The notes under the pieces: generated by a model
Databases searched by the model: none
The model's input: the letters and a program-made list of their open reading frames with translations, nothing else
Told to the model about the DNA's origin: nothing
Assembly: GCA_019308985.1 (NCBI GenBank)
Contig: JAFDHB010000069.1
Coordinates: 1-18,270 of the forward strand
Reading direction: 5' to 3'
From: Deltaproteobacteria bacterium
Lineage (GTDB): Bacteria > Desulfobacterota > DSM-4660 > Desulfatiglandales > HGW-15
Length of the DNA stretch: 18,270 nucleotides
Made by a program: the position numbers and the translations under genes
Part shown: positions 6,996 to 15,200 of the stretch, piece by piece
Layout: every line of letters begins with the position of its first letter
How positions within the stretch are numbered: the first letter of the stretch is position 1

Positions 6996-7469
6996 ATCCC
7001 CGTTTCCCCGGCCCCGGCACTATCATCCAGTACAACGAGGAAAAAGTTCTCTCACCAGTTATTCAACACGCTGGTTCATTGCGTCCAAAACCTCTTACAA
7101 GTATGCGTCCTTATTCGAACCGTCGAAAAACTCCCAATGTCATGCCCGTGAACACGGGCATCCAGAGAACATGATCTTCTCTCAGCAGACAGGATTCCTA
7201 CTGGAGTTCATCCCGCACTTGAGATGCGGGACAGGAATGACAGTCACTTACGGCAATCGTCATTCCCGTGAAAACGGGAATCCAGGAGCCTTTACTCCGA
7301 CTTATTGACAAATCACCTAAATTTCATATCTCCTTAGGACCCCAAGAGAATTGTTTTTGCATCTTTCTCCATAAGATGTTATGAAAACCGTTTTTGAGCC
7401 CGTTCCGCCTCTTCCTTGGATTCCGCGGGACAAGAGGCTTATATTCCTTTCAGGCACAGGGAGGACGGT
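6996..7469. other. Intergenic region rich in small palindromes
   Basis: No gene is supported. It contains three hairpin-forming units: ATGCCCGT-GAAC-ACGGGCAT (7142-7161), CCCGCA...TGCGGG near 7212-7230, and ATTCCCGT-GAAA-ACGGGAAT (7262-7281). A perfect TTGACA at 7305-7310, 16 bases before TATCTC (7327-7332), is a weak promoter candidate for the flavoprotein gene. Confidence 0.6.
7254..7311 (+). repeat. Dispersed palindromic repeat, copy 1 (copy 2 at 11272-11329)
   Basis: The first 37 bases (7254-7290) are identical to 11272-11308, and 16 of the next 21 bases match. The core is a perfect 8-bp stem ATTCCCGT/ACGGGAAT with a GAAA loop, followed by CCAGGAGCC. It resembles REP-type intergenic palindromes. 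A diverged relative with ATGCCCGT/ACGGGCAT lies at 7142-7161. Confidence 0.85.
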
Positions 7470-9107
7470 ATGGATGAAGAAGTCATAAAAACTGACGTCT
7501 TGTGTATCGGCGGAGGTATCGCCGGTCTTATGGCCGCCATAAGGGCAGGTGAACTCGGGGCAAAGGTCCTTGTCGCTGAGAAGGGGAATGTCCTTTACAG
7601 CGGCTGTGGAAGAATGGGAAACGACCATTTTGAGACTTACGTCCCGGAAGTCCACGGGGAGGACAAGGACGTCTGGATCGAGGAACTGCTCAAGACCGCA
7701 AAGGGCGAAATCCTCATAAGCAAGGACCTTTTCAGGGCCCAGTTCAACAAGGCCTTTGATATCGTAAAGCTCTGGAACGAGTGGGGAATACCCATGAAGT
7801 ACAAGGGCAAATGGGAATTCGCCGGCCACTCCTTTCCCGGACGTCCCATGACCCACGTCAAGTATGAGGGGCGTTTTCAAAAACAGGTGCTTGCCAAGCA
7901 GGCAAAGGACAGGGGAGCAAAGCTCATGAACCGTGTGATGGTCTTTGATCTGCTTCGGGAAGGAGATCGCGTTACAGGGGCCATCGGCATAAGGACCAGG
8001 GAGGACAAGGTTATTCTTTTCCAAGCCAAGGCTATTATCCTGGGGACCGGTAAGTGCTCCAAGCTCTACCCTCCTCTGACCCCGGGATGGATAGGGAACG
8101 ACCCCCATGGCAACGTCCAGACCGGTGACGGCAGGGCCATGGCTTACAGGGCAGGTGCAGAGTTGCAGAATCCGGAGATGCCACAGAGGCACATCGGTCC
8201 CAAGTACTTCACCAAGTTCGGGCAGGCCACCTGGGTCGGGGTGGTTCGCGATTGGGATGGGAAACCCGCTGGCACCTTTGTGGACAAGCCTGACAGAAGA
8301 TACGGCGACATGATCTGCGAGGTCAACAAGCTTGCACCGGAGCAATACACGAAGGCGGGTAAAGGCCCCCTTTACATGGACTGTACCGGGATCTCGCAAG
8401 AAGATTACGAGTACATGATGCACTGGATGTTCCATGAAGGGAACGTTTCACTCCTTGACCACATGGAAGAAGAAGGGATCGATCTCAGGAGACACCCCAT
8501 CCAATTCGCGACATACCCCCTGCGCGGCGGGGGCCTGATCGTTGCCAACGAAAGGGCCGAGACCACCATCAAAGGCCTTTACGCAGCAGGTGACGAGGCA
8601 TTCGGTGACATATCCGCGGCTGCAACCTTCGGCTACATTGCGGGAGAGAGCGCGGCCAACTTTTCCCGGGAGGCGAGCCCGGGAGACATAGAGAAAAAGA
8701 GGCCTGTCATAGATACCAGGAAGAAGATGCTTGACAATCTGAGGGGCAGGGAAAGCGGACCGGAATGGGAGGAGACCACTGTTGCAATGCAGCAGATCAT
8801 GCTGGATTACGCCGGGCACGTTCGTAATGAGTCCCTGCTGAAACAGGGACTCTTCCATTTTCGCCGGATCAAAGAAAAAGCCTATAAGGAAATGGTGGCC
8901 CGCAACCCCCACGAGCTTGGTCGCTGCCTGGAGGTCCTGAACATGCTCGATCTGGGGGAGATCACCTTCATTATGGCCCTGGACAGGAAAGAGACCAGGG
9001 GGCTCCATGTGCGGCCGGATTATCCCTTTACAAACCCAACCCTCAATCAGAGGCACATTATCTGTAAAAGGGATGGTAGAAATATCATCTATTGGAAACC
9101 ATACTGA
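7470..9107 (+). CDS. FAD-dependent oxidoreductase, AprA / fumarate reductase flavoprotein-like
   Basis: 545 residues. It begins with a dinucleotide-binding fold (TDVLCIGGGIAGLMAAIRAG, 8-27; GGGIAG at 14-19). It contains AIILGTGKCSKLYPP, NVQTGDGRAMAYRAGAELQN and, at about 369-392, GLYAAGDEAFGDISAAATFG, the second FAD-contact motif of the succinate dehydrogenase / fumarate reductase / adenylylsulfate reductase flavoprotein superfamily; a helical C-terminal domain follows. The overall pattern and the ferredoxin partner are closest to AprA-type subunits, but I cannot confirm the adenylylsulfate-binding residues, and the substrate is unknown. No signal peptide is seen. ATG 7470 is preferred over an upstream TTG (7416) because GGGAGG (7459-7464) precedes it by 5 bases and the FAD fold begins at once. 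The ferredoxin gene follows 11 bp after its stop. Confidence 0.88.
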   Translation: MDEEVIKTDVLCIGGGIAGLMAAIRAGELGAKVLVAEKGNVLYSGCGRMGNDHFETYVPEVHGEDKDVWIEELLKTAKGEILISKDLFRAQFNKAFDIVKLWNEWGIPMKYKGKWEFAGHSFPGRPMTHVKYEGRFQKQVLAKQAKDRGAKLMNRVMVFDLLREGDRVTGAIGIRTREDKVILFQAKAIILGTGKCSKLYPPLTPGWIGNDPHGNVQTGDGRAMAYRAGAELQNPEMPQRHIGPKYFTKFGQATWVGVVRDWDGKPAGTFVDKPDRRYGDMICEVNKLAPEQYTKAGKGPLYMDCTGISQEDYEYMMHWMFHEGNVSLLDHMEEEGIDLRRHPIQFATYPLRGGGLIVANERAETTIKGLYAAGDEAFGDISAAATFGYIAGESAANFSREASPGDIEKKRPVIDTRKKMLDNLRGRESGPEWEETTVAMQQIMLDYAGHVRNESLLKQGLFHFRRIKEKAYKEMVARNPHELGRCLEVLNMLDLGEITFIMALDRKETRGLHVRPDYPFTNPTLNQRHIICKRDGRNIIYWKPY

Positions 9108-9118
9108 GGAGGGAAACC

Positions 9119-9352
9119 ATGCCACCGGTCATTGATGCTGAGAAATGCAGCCGATGTGGTAAGTGTGTTGACATATGCAGCGAAGATGTATTCTATGGTT
9201 CAGAAAAAGGGGAAGTTCCGATCGTCACCTATCCAAAGGAATGCAGCCACTTTGCCGGATGCGTCCATATCTGCCCGGAAGGGGCCATCCGCTTGAGGAT
9301 TCCCCTGCCCATGCTCCTTGTATACAAACCGGACAAGGAAGTTGAACCATAG
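9119..9352 (+). CDS. Small two-cluster ferredoxin, partner of the flavoprotein
   Basis: 77 residues. The first cluster motif is complete (C10-x2-C13-x2-C16-x3-C20: CSRCGKCVDIC). The second reads CSHFAGCVHICP, with cysteines at 42, 48 and 52, but phenylalanine 45 where the second ligand usually stands. By the usual ferredoxin pairing (C10, C13, C16 with C52; C42, C45, C48 with C20) the second cluster would have only three cysteines, so a [3Fe-4S] or otherwise ligated cluster is possible. The C-terminal tail (LPMLLVYKP) may dock on the flavoprotein, as in AprB. A strong site, AGGAGGG, lies just before the ATG and immediately after the flavoprotein stop, so the two are translated from one message. 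It would pass electrons to or from the flavoprotein. Confidence 0.88.
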   Translation: MPPVIDAEKCSRCGKCVDICSEDVFYGSEKGEVPIVTYPKECSHFAGCVHICPEGAIRLRIPLPMLLVYKPDKEVEP

Positions 9353-9426
9353 GGCACTGGAAAAACAATGCGGGTAAACATCCTGGCCCGCAGGACCAGG
9401 CTTTGGTTATCCCCAGGAGGGGCTGG

Positions 9427-11217
9427 TTACGGTGGCGTGCCGGTAAAATCGATCTTTACCCGGGCGGACAGGACGTCATCAATGGTGATCTTGTCCTTTT
9501 TGAGATATTCGTCCCCCACTTCCTTATCGATGACCTTTTCCTGGAACAGTTTCGTGGTGATATAGGCGCGAAGCCCGCGTTTGTCGATCTTGTCGACGGG
9601 TGTAAGGGGCCAGCCTGAAACGATCTCAAGCCTCTCGGGCAACTGGAATACCGCCGTACCCTTATCTTTGAGGTATTGAACGATCTCTTGGAAATCGATC
9701 TTTTCTCCCTTCACCGGTTGGACCACTGCACACATCTTCTCCCCCAGCAGCATGTCCGGCATGCCAACGGCAGCACAGTTGGCCACCTTGGGGTGCTCTT
9801 TGAGCTGGTCCTCCACCCTTTCAGGGTATACGTTCTCGCCGCCCCGGAGGATGGTATCCTTCTTGCGGCCTTCGACAATATAATACCCGTCTTCCCTGAG
9901 GGACATCAGGTCGCCCGTGTGGAAAAACCCCTCCTTGTCAAAGGCCAGCCTGTTTTCTTCCTCTGCCTTGAAATATCCCCTGAAATTGAGTGGTCCCCTC
10001 GTGACCAGCTCACCCACCTCGCCCCTTTTGACCTCCCGGTTCTGGTCATCAACAAGCCTGACCTCCACCTCCGGGTCTTCGATTATCGGCCTGCCCACGG
10101 TATGCATCTGGGTCTCCTTGGGGCTGTCCCACCGGGTGGAAATCTGGGGGCCCTCGGCCATGCCGAAGGTGTTGCTAAAGTTGACGCCGAAGGTGTCTAT
10201 ACACCATTCCACCACCTCGGGCCTGGATTTCTGTCCCCCTGCTGCCAGGACCTTGAAGGAGCTCAGGTCATACTTCTTTGAGGTCTCGAATGCGTCTTTC
10301 CAATAGAGAACCAGGACAGGGACGATCAAGGTGTGGGTGACCCTGTATTTTTCGATCATCTGAAAGCTGCGCTCAGGCCTGGTGGAGTTACAGAGGACGA
10401 TTGAGCCTCCCCTGTATATGGCAGGACCGCAGATGTTTTCCATGGACGCGTTGTGGGCGACTGGTATGGTCACCAGGGCGACCGAGTCATCCGTGTACCC
10501 GTAGGCGCGCCCCACATAGTCCCACCCGCAGATGTAATCGTTATGGGTCCGCGGGATACCCTTTGGCACGCCGGTGGAACCCCCTGAGAGCTGTTCTATG
10601 CAGATATCATTCGGATCCGGCCTGAACTGGTTCAGGTAGTCCCGGGGATAATCCCTCTCTACGGGTTCCTCCAGCAATTCTTCAATGGCCTGCCATCCCC
10701 CCGGGGCCTCTCTCCCAGCGGTAATAAATACCTCGAGATGTTCGTGCTCCGGCCTGAGCTCCTGTACCATGGCCACGTAATCAAACTTTTCATTTACGGG
10801 GACGCAAATGCCTTTGGCCTGGTGGACCCTCAGCTCGTGGTCTATTTCGAGGCGGCGATGGCGGGGGAGACACATTACGGGGATGGCCCCGAGCCTGTTT
10901 AGTGCGAAAAACAGGATCAGGAACTCTGCCACGTTGGGAAGTTGCAGCACGAAAAAATCCCCGTTCTCCACACCCAGCTTGGAGAGGTGTATGGCAAGGC
11001 GGTTGGTCTTCTCCTTGAGTCCCTTCCAGGTCAGCTCCTTTTTTTCGTCAGCCACCGCGAGCCTTTGGGGCCGAAGGCGCGCGTTTCGGTCCAGGCAATC
11101 GCACACGGTGATGTTATGGAAGAACCCCTTGCTCGCGTACCTCTCTATTTCCTCCTGACTAAATGGCTTCCACAGGCCCTTCAATAACTCCCCGTGAGTT
11201 TTCCTCCCATTCGCCAT
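9427..11217 (-). CDS. AMP-forming acyl-CoA synthetase / aryl-acid adenylate ligase
   Basis: 596 residues from ATG 11215-11217. It activates a carboxylic acid with ATP to an acyl-adenylate and probably transfers it to CoA. ANL superfamily motifs: the phosphate loop QLSGGSTGVPKGIP (209-222), FGMAEG (351-356), HTGD (433-436), the hinge region EGRKKDTILRGGENVYPERV (449-468), and the C-terminal lysine K543 in TPVDKIDKR. The N-terminal wording (GLWKPFSQEEIERYASKGFF; LPRHRRLEI) resembles 2,3-dihydroxybenzoate-AMP ligase (EntE/DhbE) types, hence an aromatic acid is a fair guess. The frame continues to 11274, but those codons lie in a dispersed repeat; GGGGGGTGA before ATG 11217 supports the shorter start. 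It follows the Mo-subunit gene on the same strand after a 145-bp gap filled by repeats, so it may have its own promoter. Confidence 0.9.
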   Translation of the reverse strand: MANGRKTHGELLKGLWKPFSQEEIERYASKGFFHNITVCDCLDRNARLRPQRLAVADEKKELTWKGLKEKTNRLAIHLSKLGVENGDFFVLQLPNVAEFLILFFALNRLGAIPVMCLPRHRRLEIDHELRVHQAKGICVPVNEKFDYVAMVQELRPEHEHLEVFITAGREAPGGWQAIEELLEEPVERDYPRDYLNQFRPDPNDICIEQLSGGSTGVPKGIPRTHNDYICGWDYVGRAYGYTDDSVALVTIPVAHNASMENICGPAIYRGGSIVLCNSTRPERSFQMIEKYRVTHTLIVPVLVLYWKDAFETSKKYDLSSFKVLAAGGQKSRPEVVEWCIDTFGVNFSNTFGMAEGPQISTRWDSPKETQMHTVGRPIIEDPEVEVRLVDDQNREVKRGEVGELVTRGPLNFRGYFKAEEENRLAFDKEGFFHTGDLMSLREDGYYIVEGRKKDTILRGGENVYPERVEDQLKEHPKVANCAAVGMPDMLLGEKMCAVVQPVKGEKIDFQEIVQYLKDKGTAVFQLPERLEIVSGWPLTPVDKIDKRGLRAYITTKLFQEKVIDKEVGDEYLKKDKITIDDVLSARVKIDFTGTPP

Positions 11218-11230
11218 CTCAATCACCCCC

Positions 11231-11257
11231 CTGTAGGAGCAACCTCCTGCTTGCGAT
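11231..11257 (+). repeat. TGTAGGAGCAAC-type dispersed repeat, copy 1
   Basis: CTGTAGGAGCAACCTCCTGC followed by TTGCGAT; it matches 15572-15596 and, in part, 15615-15634. It lies immediately upstream of the ligase gene. Confidence 0.7.
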
Positions 11258-11271
11258 ATCATCGCCCTGAC

Positions 11272-11329
11272 CAATCGTCATTCCCGTGAAAACGGGAATC
11301 CAGGAGCCGTTACCCTGACCTATTGAGAA
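11272..11329 (+). repeat. Dispersed palindromic repeat, copy 2 (copy 1 at 7254-7311)
   Basis: 53 of 58 bases match copy 1 in the same orientation, including the perfect ATTCCCGT-GAAA-ACGGGAAT hairpin (11280-11299). It lies in the gap between the molybdopterin subunit and the ligase. Confidence 0.85.
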
Positions 11330-11362
11330 GTTACGAGACCACGATAGCACCTTGGAACCGCC

Positions 11363-13651
11363 CTACTTCCCCTTCTCCTTGATGGTCCTCAGGATTTCCT
11401 CGGGCGTGATGGGCAGGCGTGTAAAGCGTGCACCCACTGCGTCGGATATGGCGTTTGCAATCGAGGCCAGCACGGGGGCGCTTGCCCCTTCCCCTGCCTC
11501 CTTCGCGCCGAAGGGGCCTTCCGGGTCAGGTATCTCCAGGGAGTAAAGTTCCTGGGACCCTGGTATATCCATGAAGGTAGGCATCTTGTAGTCCCTAAAG
11601 GAGGTATTCAGCACCCTTCCCCTGTCATCACGGATGACCTGCTCAAACAAGGCCTGGCCCACATGCATGACCGTGGAGCCGATCAACTGGCCCCTGACCA
11701 GCATGGGATTGAGCTCCCTGCCTCCGTCGTGGGCCATCCACATGTTCACGATATCCACGAACCCTGTCTCCGGGTCGACCTCCACTTCGCAGACCTGGGC
11801 ATAGTAGCTGTAAGCGGCGCTGAAGTTGCCCATGCCCTTGGAAAAATCCAGGTTCCCGACCGGGGCATTGTAATATCCCCTTCCCATTATGGTCATGCCC
11901 TTCCTGTTCTGGCAATACCTGACCAGCTTGGCAAAATCCATGCTTTGTTCAGGGTCATCTCTGACAGATACTTGCCTGTTCTTGAAGACCAGGTCCTCTC
12001 CCTTGACATTGAATACTTCCGCGGCCACCTGCGCGAGCTGCTTCTTTGCATCCAGGGCCGCCATCTTGGCCGCGTTGCCCGCGTAAAATGTCACCCTCGA
12101 TGACCATGTCCCGCCGTCCATGGGGGTCAGGTCACTGTCAATCAAGGCAAAGCTCACATCGTCCGGCTCGATACCCAGTACCTCGGCCACGATCATGGGA
12201 AGGACCGTGTCGCAGCCCTGCCCCACGTCGGTGGCCCCGCTCTGGAGCGCAATCGTCCCGTCTTCAAGCACCTTCAGCATGGCCGAACACGCAGACATCC
12301 CCATTATGTTGGAACCGCTGATAAAGCCGGTGGACGCGACGCCTATGCCACGGTACTTGGGCAGTTTGCCCCTCTTCCGGTCCCACCCGGACATCTCCCT
12401 GGCCTTGTCCAGGGCCTCCTTGAGCCCGCAGGTAGTGATCTTGAATCCATTGGGAGCCTCGTAGCCGGGAGTCATGGCATTCCTCTTCCTGATCTCGATC
12501 CTGTCAATGCCAAGCTCATCGGCGATCTCCTCCATGACTGCTTCCAGGGCAAAATTGATCTGGGGGGCGCAGTGCCCCCTGAGGGCACCGCAAAAGGACT
12601 TGTTGGTGTATACACGATAGCCCCTGTAGCGGGCATTGGGAATCTTATAGGCCATCATCATGAAAGCGCTTATCAAGTAAATGCTCAACTGGCCGATGCT
12701 GCTGTGGGCGCCCCCGTCGGCGATTGCAAGGCAGTCCAGGGCCTGGATCAGGCCGTTCTTGTCAGCGCCGATCTTGAGCTGGATCTTGAAGGGGTGACGC
12801 ATGTGGCCCATGACAAGGACTTCCTCCATGGTATGGGAGATCTTTACAGGGCGGCCCGTCTTCCTGGAGAGCATGACCGCCGCAAAGTCCATGGGCAGGG
12901 CCTCCTGCTTTCCCCCGGAATTTCCGGCACCCACAAAGGTCTGCTTCATGCGGATCTTGCTGGGTGGGACTCCGAGGCCCATGGCGAGCTGTCTCCAGGC
13001 CGTGTAAGGGCTCTGCTTGCATGCCTCCAGGGTGATCCTGTCATTGGCGTCCCAGTACCCTATGCAGGTGTGAGTCTCCAGCATCCCGTGCTTTATTGCC
13101 TGGGTCCGGAACGTGTTCTCCTTAATGACATATGAGGCCCCGAAACCCTTTTCAATATCTCCGAAGGCCCACTCCGACTTAGAGCTTATATTGCCTGGCT
13201 TATCATCGTACAGCAAGGGCGCGCCCTCTTTCATGGCCTCTTCAGGGTCAAAGACAGCGGGAAGGGGCTCGTATTCCACTTCTATGAGGTCCAGGGCCTC
13301 GTATGCAGTGTCTTCGTCCACCGCGGCAACCGCAGCCACCTCCTCTCCGATATACCTGACCCGGTCAATGGCAAGGGGCAGGTAGTCCCTGGTGTGGACA
13401 AAGTTGCCGTAGGGGATGCCGGGGAAGTCCTTCCCGGTGATCACCGCCTTGACACCAGGCAGCCTTTCCGCCCTGGTCGTATCTATGTTCAAGATCCTGG
13501 CATGGGCATGGGGGCTCCGCAGCAGTTTGCCGTGAAGCATGCCTGGGACCACCAGATCGGCTGCAAACTTGCACTCGCCCGTGACCTTTATCTTTGCGTC
13601 CTTCTTGGGATAGGGTCTTCCAATTACCTGTAAGGTGTCGCTCTCCTCCAT
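11363..13651 (-). CDS. Molybdenum hydroxylase large (molybdopterin-binding) subunit
   Basis: 762 residues, normal for the catalytic subunit of xanthine dehydrogenase-family enzymes such as 4-hydroxybenzoyl-CoA reductase or aldehyde oxidoreductase. It begins VIGRPYPKKDAKIKVTGECK with the a/b hammerhead domain. Then come KQTFVGAGNSGGKQEALPMD, ATDVGQGCDTVLPMIVAEVL, GGTWSSR and, near the end, GPFGAKEAGEG, where E721 corresponds to the catalytic glutamate that activates the Mo-bound oxygen. A substrate hydroxylation or the reductive reverse at a molybdenum-cytosine-dinucleotide or similar cofactor is expected in the cytoplasm. The GAGNSGG wording replaces the more common GGGFGGK, which may affect cofactor contact or reflect the subfamily. 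ATG 13649-13651 has AAAGGAG 6-7 bases upstream. It is third in the FAD, Fe-S, Mo operon, 20 bp after the Fe-S gene. Confidence 0.93.
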   Translation of the reverse strand: MEESDTLQVIGRPYPKKDAKIKVTGECKFAADLVVPGMLHGKLLRSPHAHARILNIDTTRAERLPGVKAVITGKDFPGIPYGNFVHTRDYLPLAIDRVRYIGEEVAAVAAVDEDTAYEALDLIEVEYEPLPAVFDPEEAMKEGAPLLYDDKPGNISSKSEWAFGDIEKGFGASYVIKENTFRTQAIKHGMLETHTCIGYWDANDRITLEACKQSPYTAWRQLAMGLGVPPSKIRMKQTFVGAGNSGGKQEALPMDFAAVMLSRKTGRPVKISHTMEEVLVMGHMRHPFKIQLKIGADKNGLIQALDCLAIADGGAHSSIGQLSIYLISAFMMMAYKIPNARYRGYRVYTNKSFCGALRGHCAPQINFALEAVMEEIADELGIDRIEIRKRNAMTPGYEAPNGFKITTCGLKEALDKAREMSGWDRKRGKLPKYRGIGVASTGFISGSNIMGMSACSAMLKVLEDGTIALQSGATDVGQGCDTVLPMIVAEVLGIEPDDVSFALIDSDLTPMDGGTWSSRVTFYAGNAAKMAALDAKKQLAQVAAEVFNVKGEDLVFKNRQVSVRDDPEQSMDFAKLVRYCQNRKGMTIMGRGYYNAPVGNLDFSKGMGNFSAAYSYYAQVCEVEVDPETGFVDIVNMWMAHDGGRELNPMLVRGQLIGSTVMHVGQALFEQVIRDDRGRVLNTSFRDYKMPTFMDIPGSQELYSLEIPDPEGPFGAKEAGEGASAPVLASIANAISDAVGARFTRLPITPEEILRTIKEKGK

Positions 13652-13671
13652 GAAATGACTCCTTTCACTCC

Positions 13672-14145
13672 TTATCTCCGGGCCGCTTGGTCCGCAGCCG
13701 CCATGACCGCCTCTATGATCTGCACGTAGCCGGTACAACGGCAAAGGTGTCCGGCCAGGGCCTCCTTGACGTCATCCTCCCGGGGGTTTGGGTTTTCTTC
13801 CAGGAAGGCCTTTGTGGCCATGATCATGCCAGGCGTGCAGAATCCGCATTGAACAGCACCGTGTGTCACGAATTTCTCCTGTATAGGGTCTAGTCGCCCT
13901 CCCCTCGCGAGACCTTCGATGGTCAGGATCTCTTTACCGTCCGCCTCAACCGCGAGCATCAAGCAGGAGTTGACTGCGTCACCGTCCACGATCACCGTGC
14001 ATGCGCCGCAATGCCCTTCCGCACAACTCTGCTTGGTACCCGTAAGGTTCAGGGTATCCCGGAGCACCTCAAGGAGAGTCCTCCAAGGCGCCACCTCCAG
14101 TTCGTATCTTTCACCGTTCACCCTCATTTCCATCTTGTGTCTCAC
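13672..14145 (-). CDS. Molybdenum hydroxylase small subunit, two [2Fe-2S] clusters
   Basis: 157 residues. The plant-type [2Fe-2S] domain has C41, C46, C49 and C61 (CAEGHCGACTV ... SC). The helical second domain has C100, C103, C135 and C137 (QCGFCTPGM ... LCRCTGY). It relays electrons between the molybdenum centre and the FAD subunit. The start is GTG at 14143-14145, which overlaps the TGA of the FAD-subunit gene as GTGA; GGGGAGG lies 6 bases before it. This start implies translational coupling, while an ATG at 14133 is possible but less well placed. All eight cluster ligands are present, so the subunit looks functional. Confidence 0.94.
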   Translation of the reverse strand: MRHKMEMRVNGERYELEVAPWRTLLEVLRDTLNLTGTKQSCAEGHCGACTVIVDGDAVNSCLMLAVEADGKEILTIEGLARGGRLDPIQEKFVTHGAVQCGFCTPGMIMATKAFLEENPNPREDDVKEALAGHLCRCTGYVQIIEAVMAAADQAARR

Positions 14146-15050
14146 TGCATGCCTCCCCTATAACCATAACCGAGCTTTGACAGGGCACTATTGATCGCCC
14201 TCCTGACCAGGACAGGGATCAGCTCCTTGCGATATTCTTCCGTCGTACGCCACGAAGATCGGGGGGAGCACTCACCAAGGGTTGTAGATGCGGCCAGGGC
14301 GATGATCTCCTGATCCAACTTCTTGCCGGAGAGGACCTTCTCGGCCTCTTTCGCCCTGATCGGTGTGGGAGCAGCCGTTGCCAGCGCCAGTCTCGCTTGG
14401 ATACACGCGCCATCCCCAGGATCAATTGCGAGGAATGCTGCCACCCCTATCATGCTTATCTCCATGGCACGCCTCCTCCCGAACTTGATGTATTCACCTG
14501 CACTGTTGTGTCTCACGGGAGGGAGCTCAAGACGCACGAGTATTTCCCCCTTATCAAGGGAGTTCTTCTTGGGTCCCTTGAAGAACTCATCAAGGGGCAC
14601 CGTCCTCTCTCCCTCGTGGGAGGCGATCACTGCCTTTGCGTCCAGAGCAAGGAGTGAAGGTGGCATGTCTGCCGATGGTGCGGCAGTACAAAGGTTCCCT
14701 CCCACTGTCGCCCTGTTCCTTATCTCCCTTGACCCCAGGACAGATGCCGCCTGGGACAGGAGCGGATACCGGCTCCTGATCAGAGGTGATTTTTCTATCT
14801 GTGCGATTCTACACATGGCCCCCAGCTTCAAGCCGGTCTTTTCGTCGAACTCAATCTTGTCCAGCCCTCTGACCTGGCCCAGGCTCATGACATATCGGGG
14901 GCGATGTTCTCCCCACCTCATATCCGGAATGAGGTCCGTGCCGCCTGCCAGGACCTTTGTGTTCTCCCCGTTCTCCTTGAAAAAGGCCACGGCCTCTTCC
15001 ACTGAGCCCGGACTAAGGTATTCAAACTTTGGCAATGTGCGAAACATCAT
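14142..15050 (-). CDS. Molybdenum hydroxylase FAD-binding (medium) subunit
   Basis: 302 residues, usual for CoxM/XdhB-type subunits. FAD contacts are seen as VLAGGTDLIPDMR (33-45) and RATVGGNLCTAAPSADMPPS (113-132), followed by the C-terminal CO-dehydrogenase-flavoprotein-like domain (RLALATAAPTPIRAKEAE). The extra [4Fe-4S] insertion that defines the beta subunit of 4-hydroxybenzoyl-CoA reductase is not evident, which argues against strict assignment to that enzyme. ATG 15048-15050 or the adjacent ATG follows AAGGAG. It is the first gene of the operon, with a candidate promoter about 70 bp upstream. Confidence 0.92.
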   Translation of the reverse strand: MMFRTLPKFEYLSPGSVEEAVAFFKENGENTKVLAGGTDLIPDMRWGEHRPRYVMSLGQVRGLDKIEFDEKTGLKLGAMCRIAQIEKSPLIRSRYPLLSQAASVLGSREIRNRATVGGNLCTAAPSADMPPSLLALDAKAVIASHEGERTVPLDEFFKGPKKNSLDKGEILVRLELPPVRHNSAGEYIKFGRRRAMEISMIGVAAFLAIDPGDGACIQARLALATAAPTPIRAKEAEKVLSGKKLDQEIIALAASTTLGECSPRSSWRTTEEYRKELIPVLVRRAINSALSKLGYGYRGGMQ

Positions 15051-15119
15051 CTTCTCCTTCGTGATTCATTGGCGGATACCAGCTTTGTCCTCCTTATGTC
15101 AACTCCATCATGGAGCCGA

Positions 15120-15149
15120 AGCATAAGAGAACACTCTCTTGCATGTCAA
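15120..15149 (-). promoter_or_regulatory. Sigma-70-type promoter for the molybdenum hydroxylase operon
   Basis: On the minus strand TTGACA (15149-15144) is followed after 18 bases by TATGCT (15125-15120), a 4/6 -10. It lies 70 bp upstream of the FAD-subunit start. A second TTGACA at 15102-15097 could form a tandem promoter, but its -10 is poor. Confidence 0.45.
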
Positions 15150-15200
15150 GGAAGAACGGGAAAACCGAATTGCCCCTAACATGGAAATGAGAATGGAGTT

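Noticed and set aside
7317..8435. Long minus-strand frame of 372 codons
   Set aside because: It is antisense to the flavoprotein gene, shows no family resemblance and lies in a region of strong codon bias on the other strand.
9369..9392. TGCGGG...CCCGCA stem between the convergent ferredoxin and ligase genes
   Set aside because: The loop is 12 bases and no T-run follows on either strand, so a terminator call is not supported.
11218..11274. N-terminal extension of the ligase
   Set aside because: The extra 19 codons read through a dispersed repeat and lack the family's N-terminal sequence.
14323..15126. Plus-strand frame of 267 codons
   Set aside because: Antisense to the FAD subunit; its composition is that of a shadow frame and no motif is seen.
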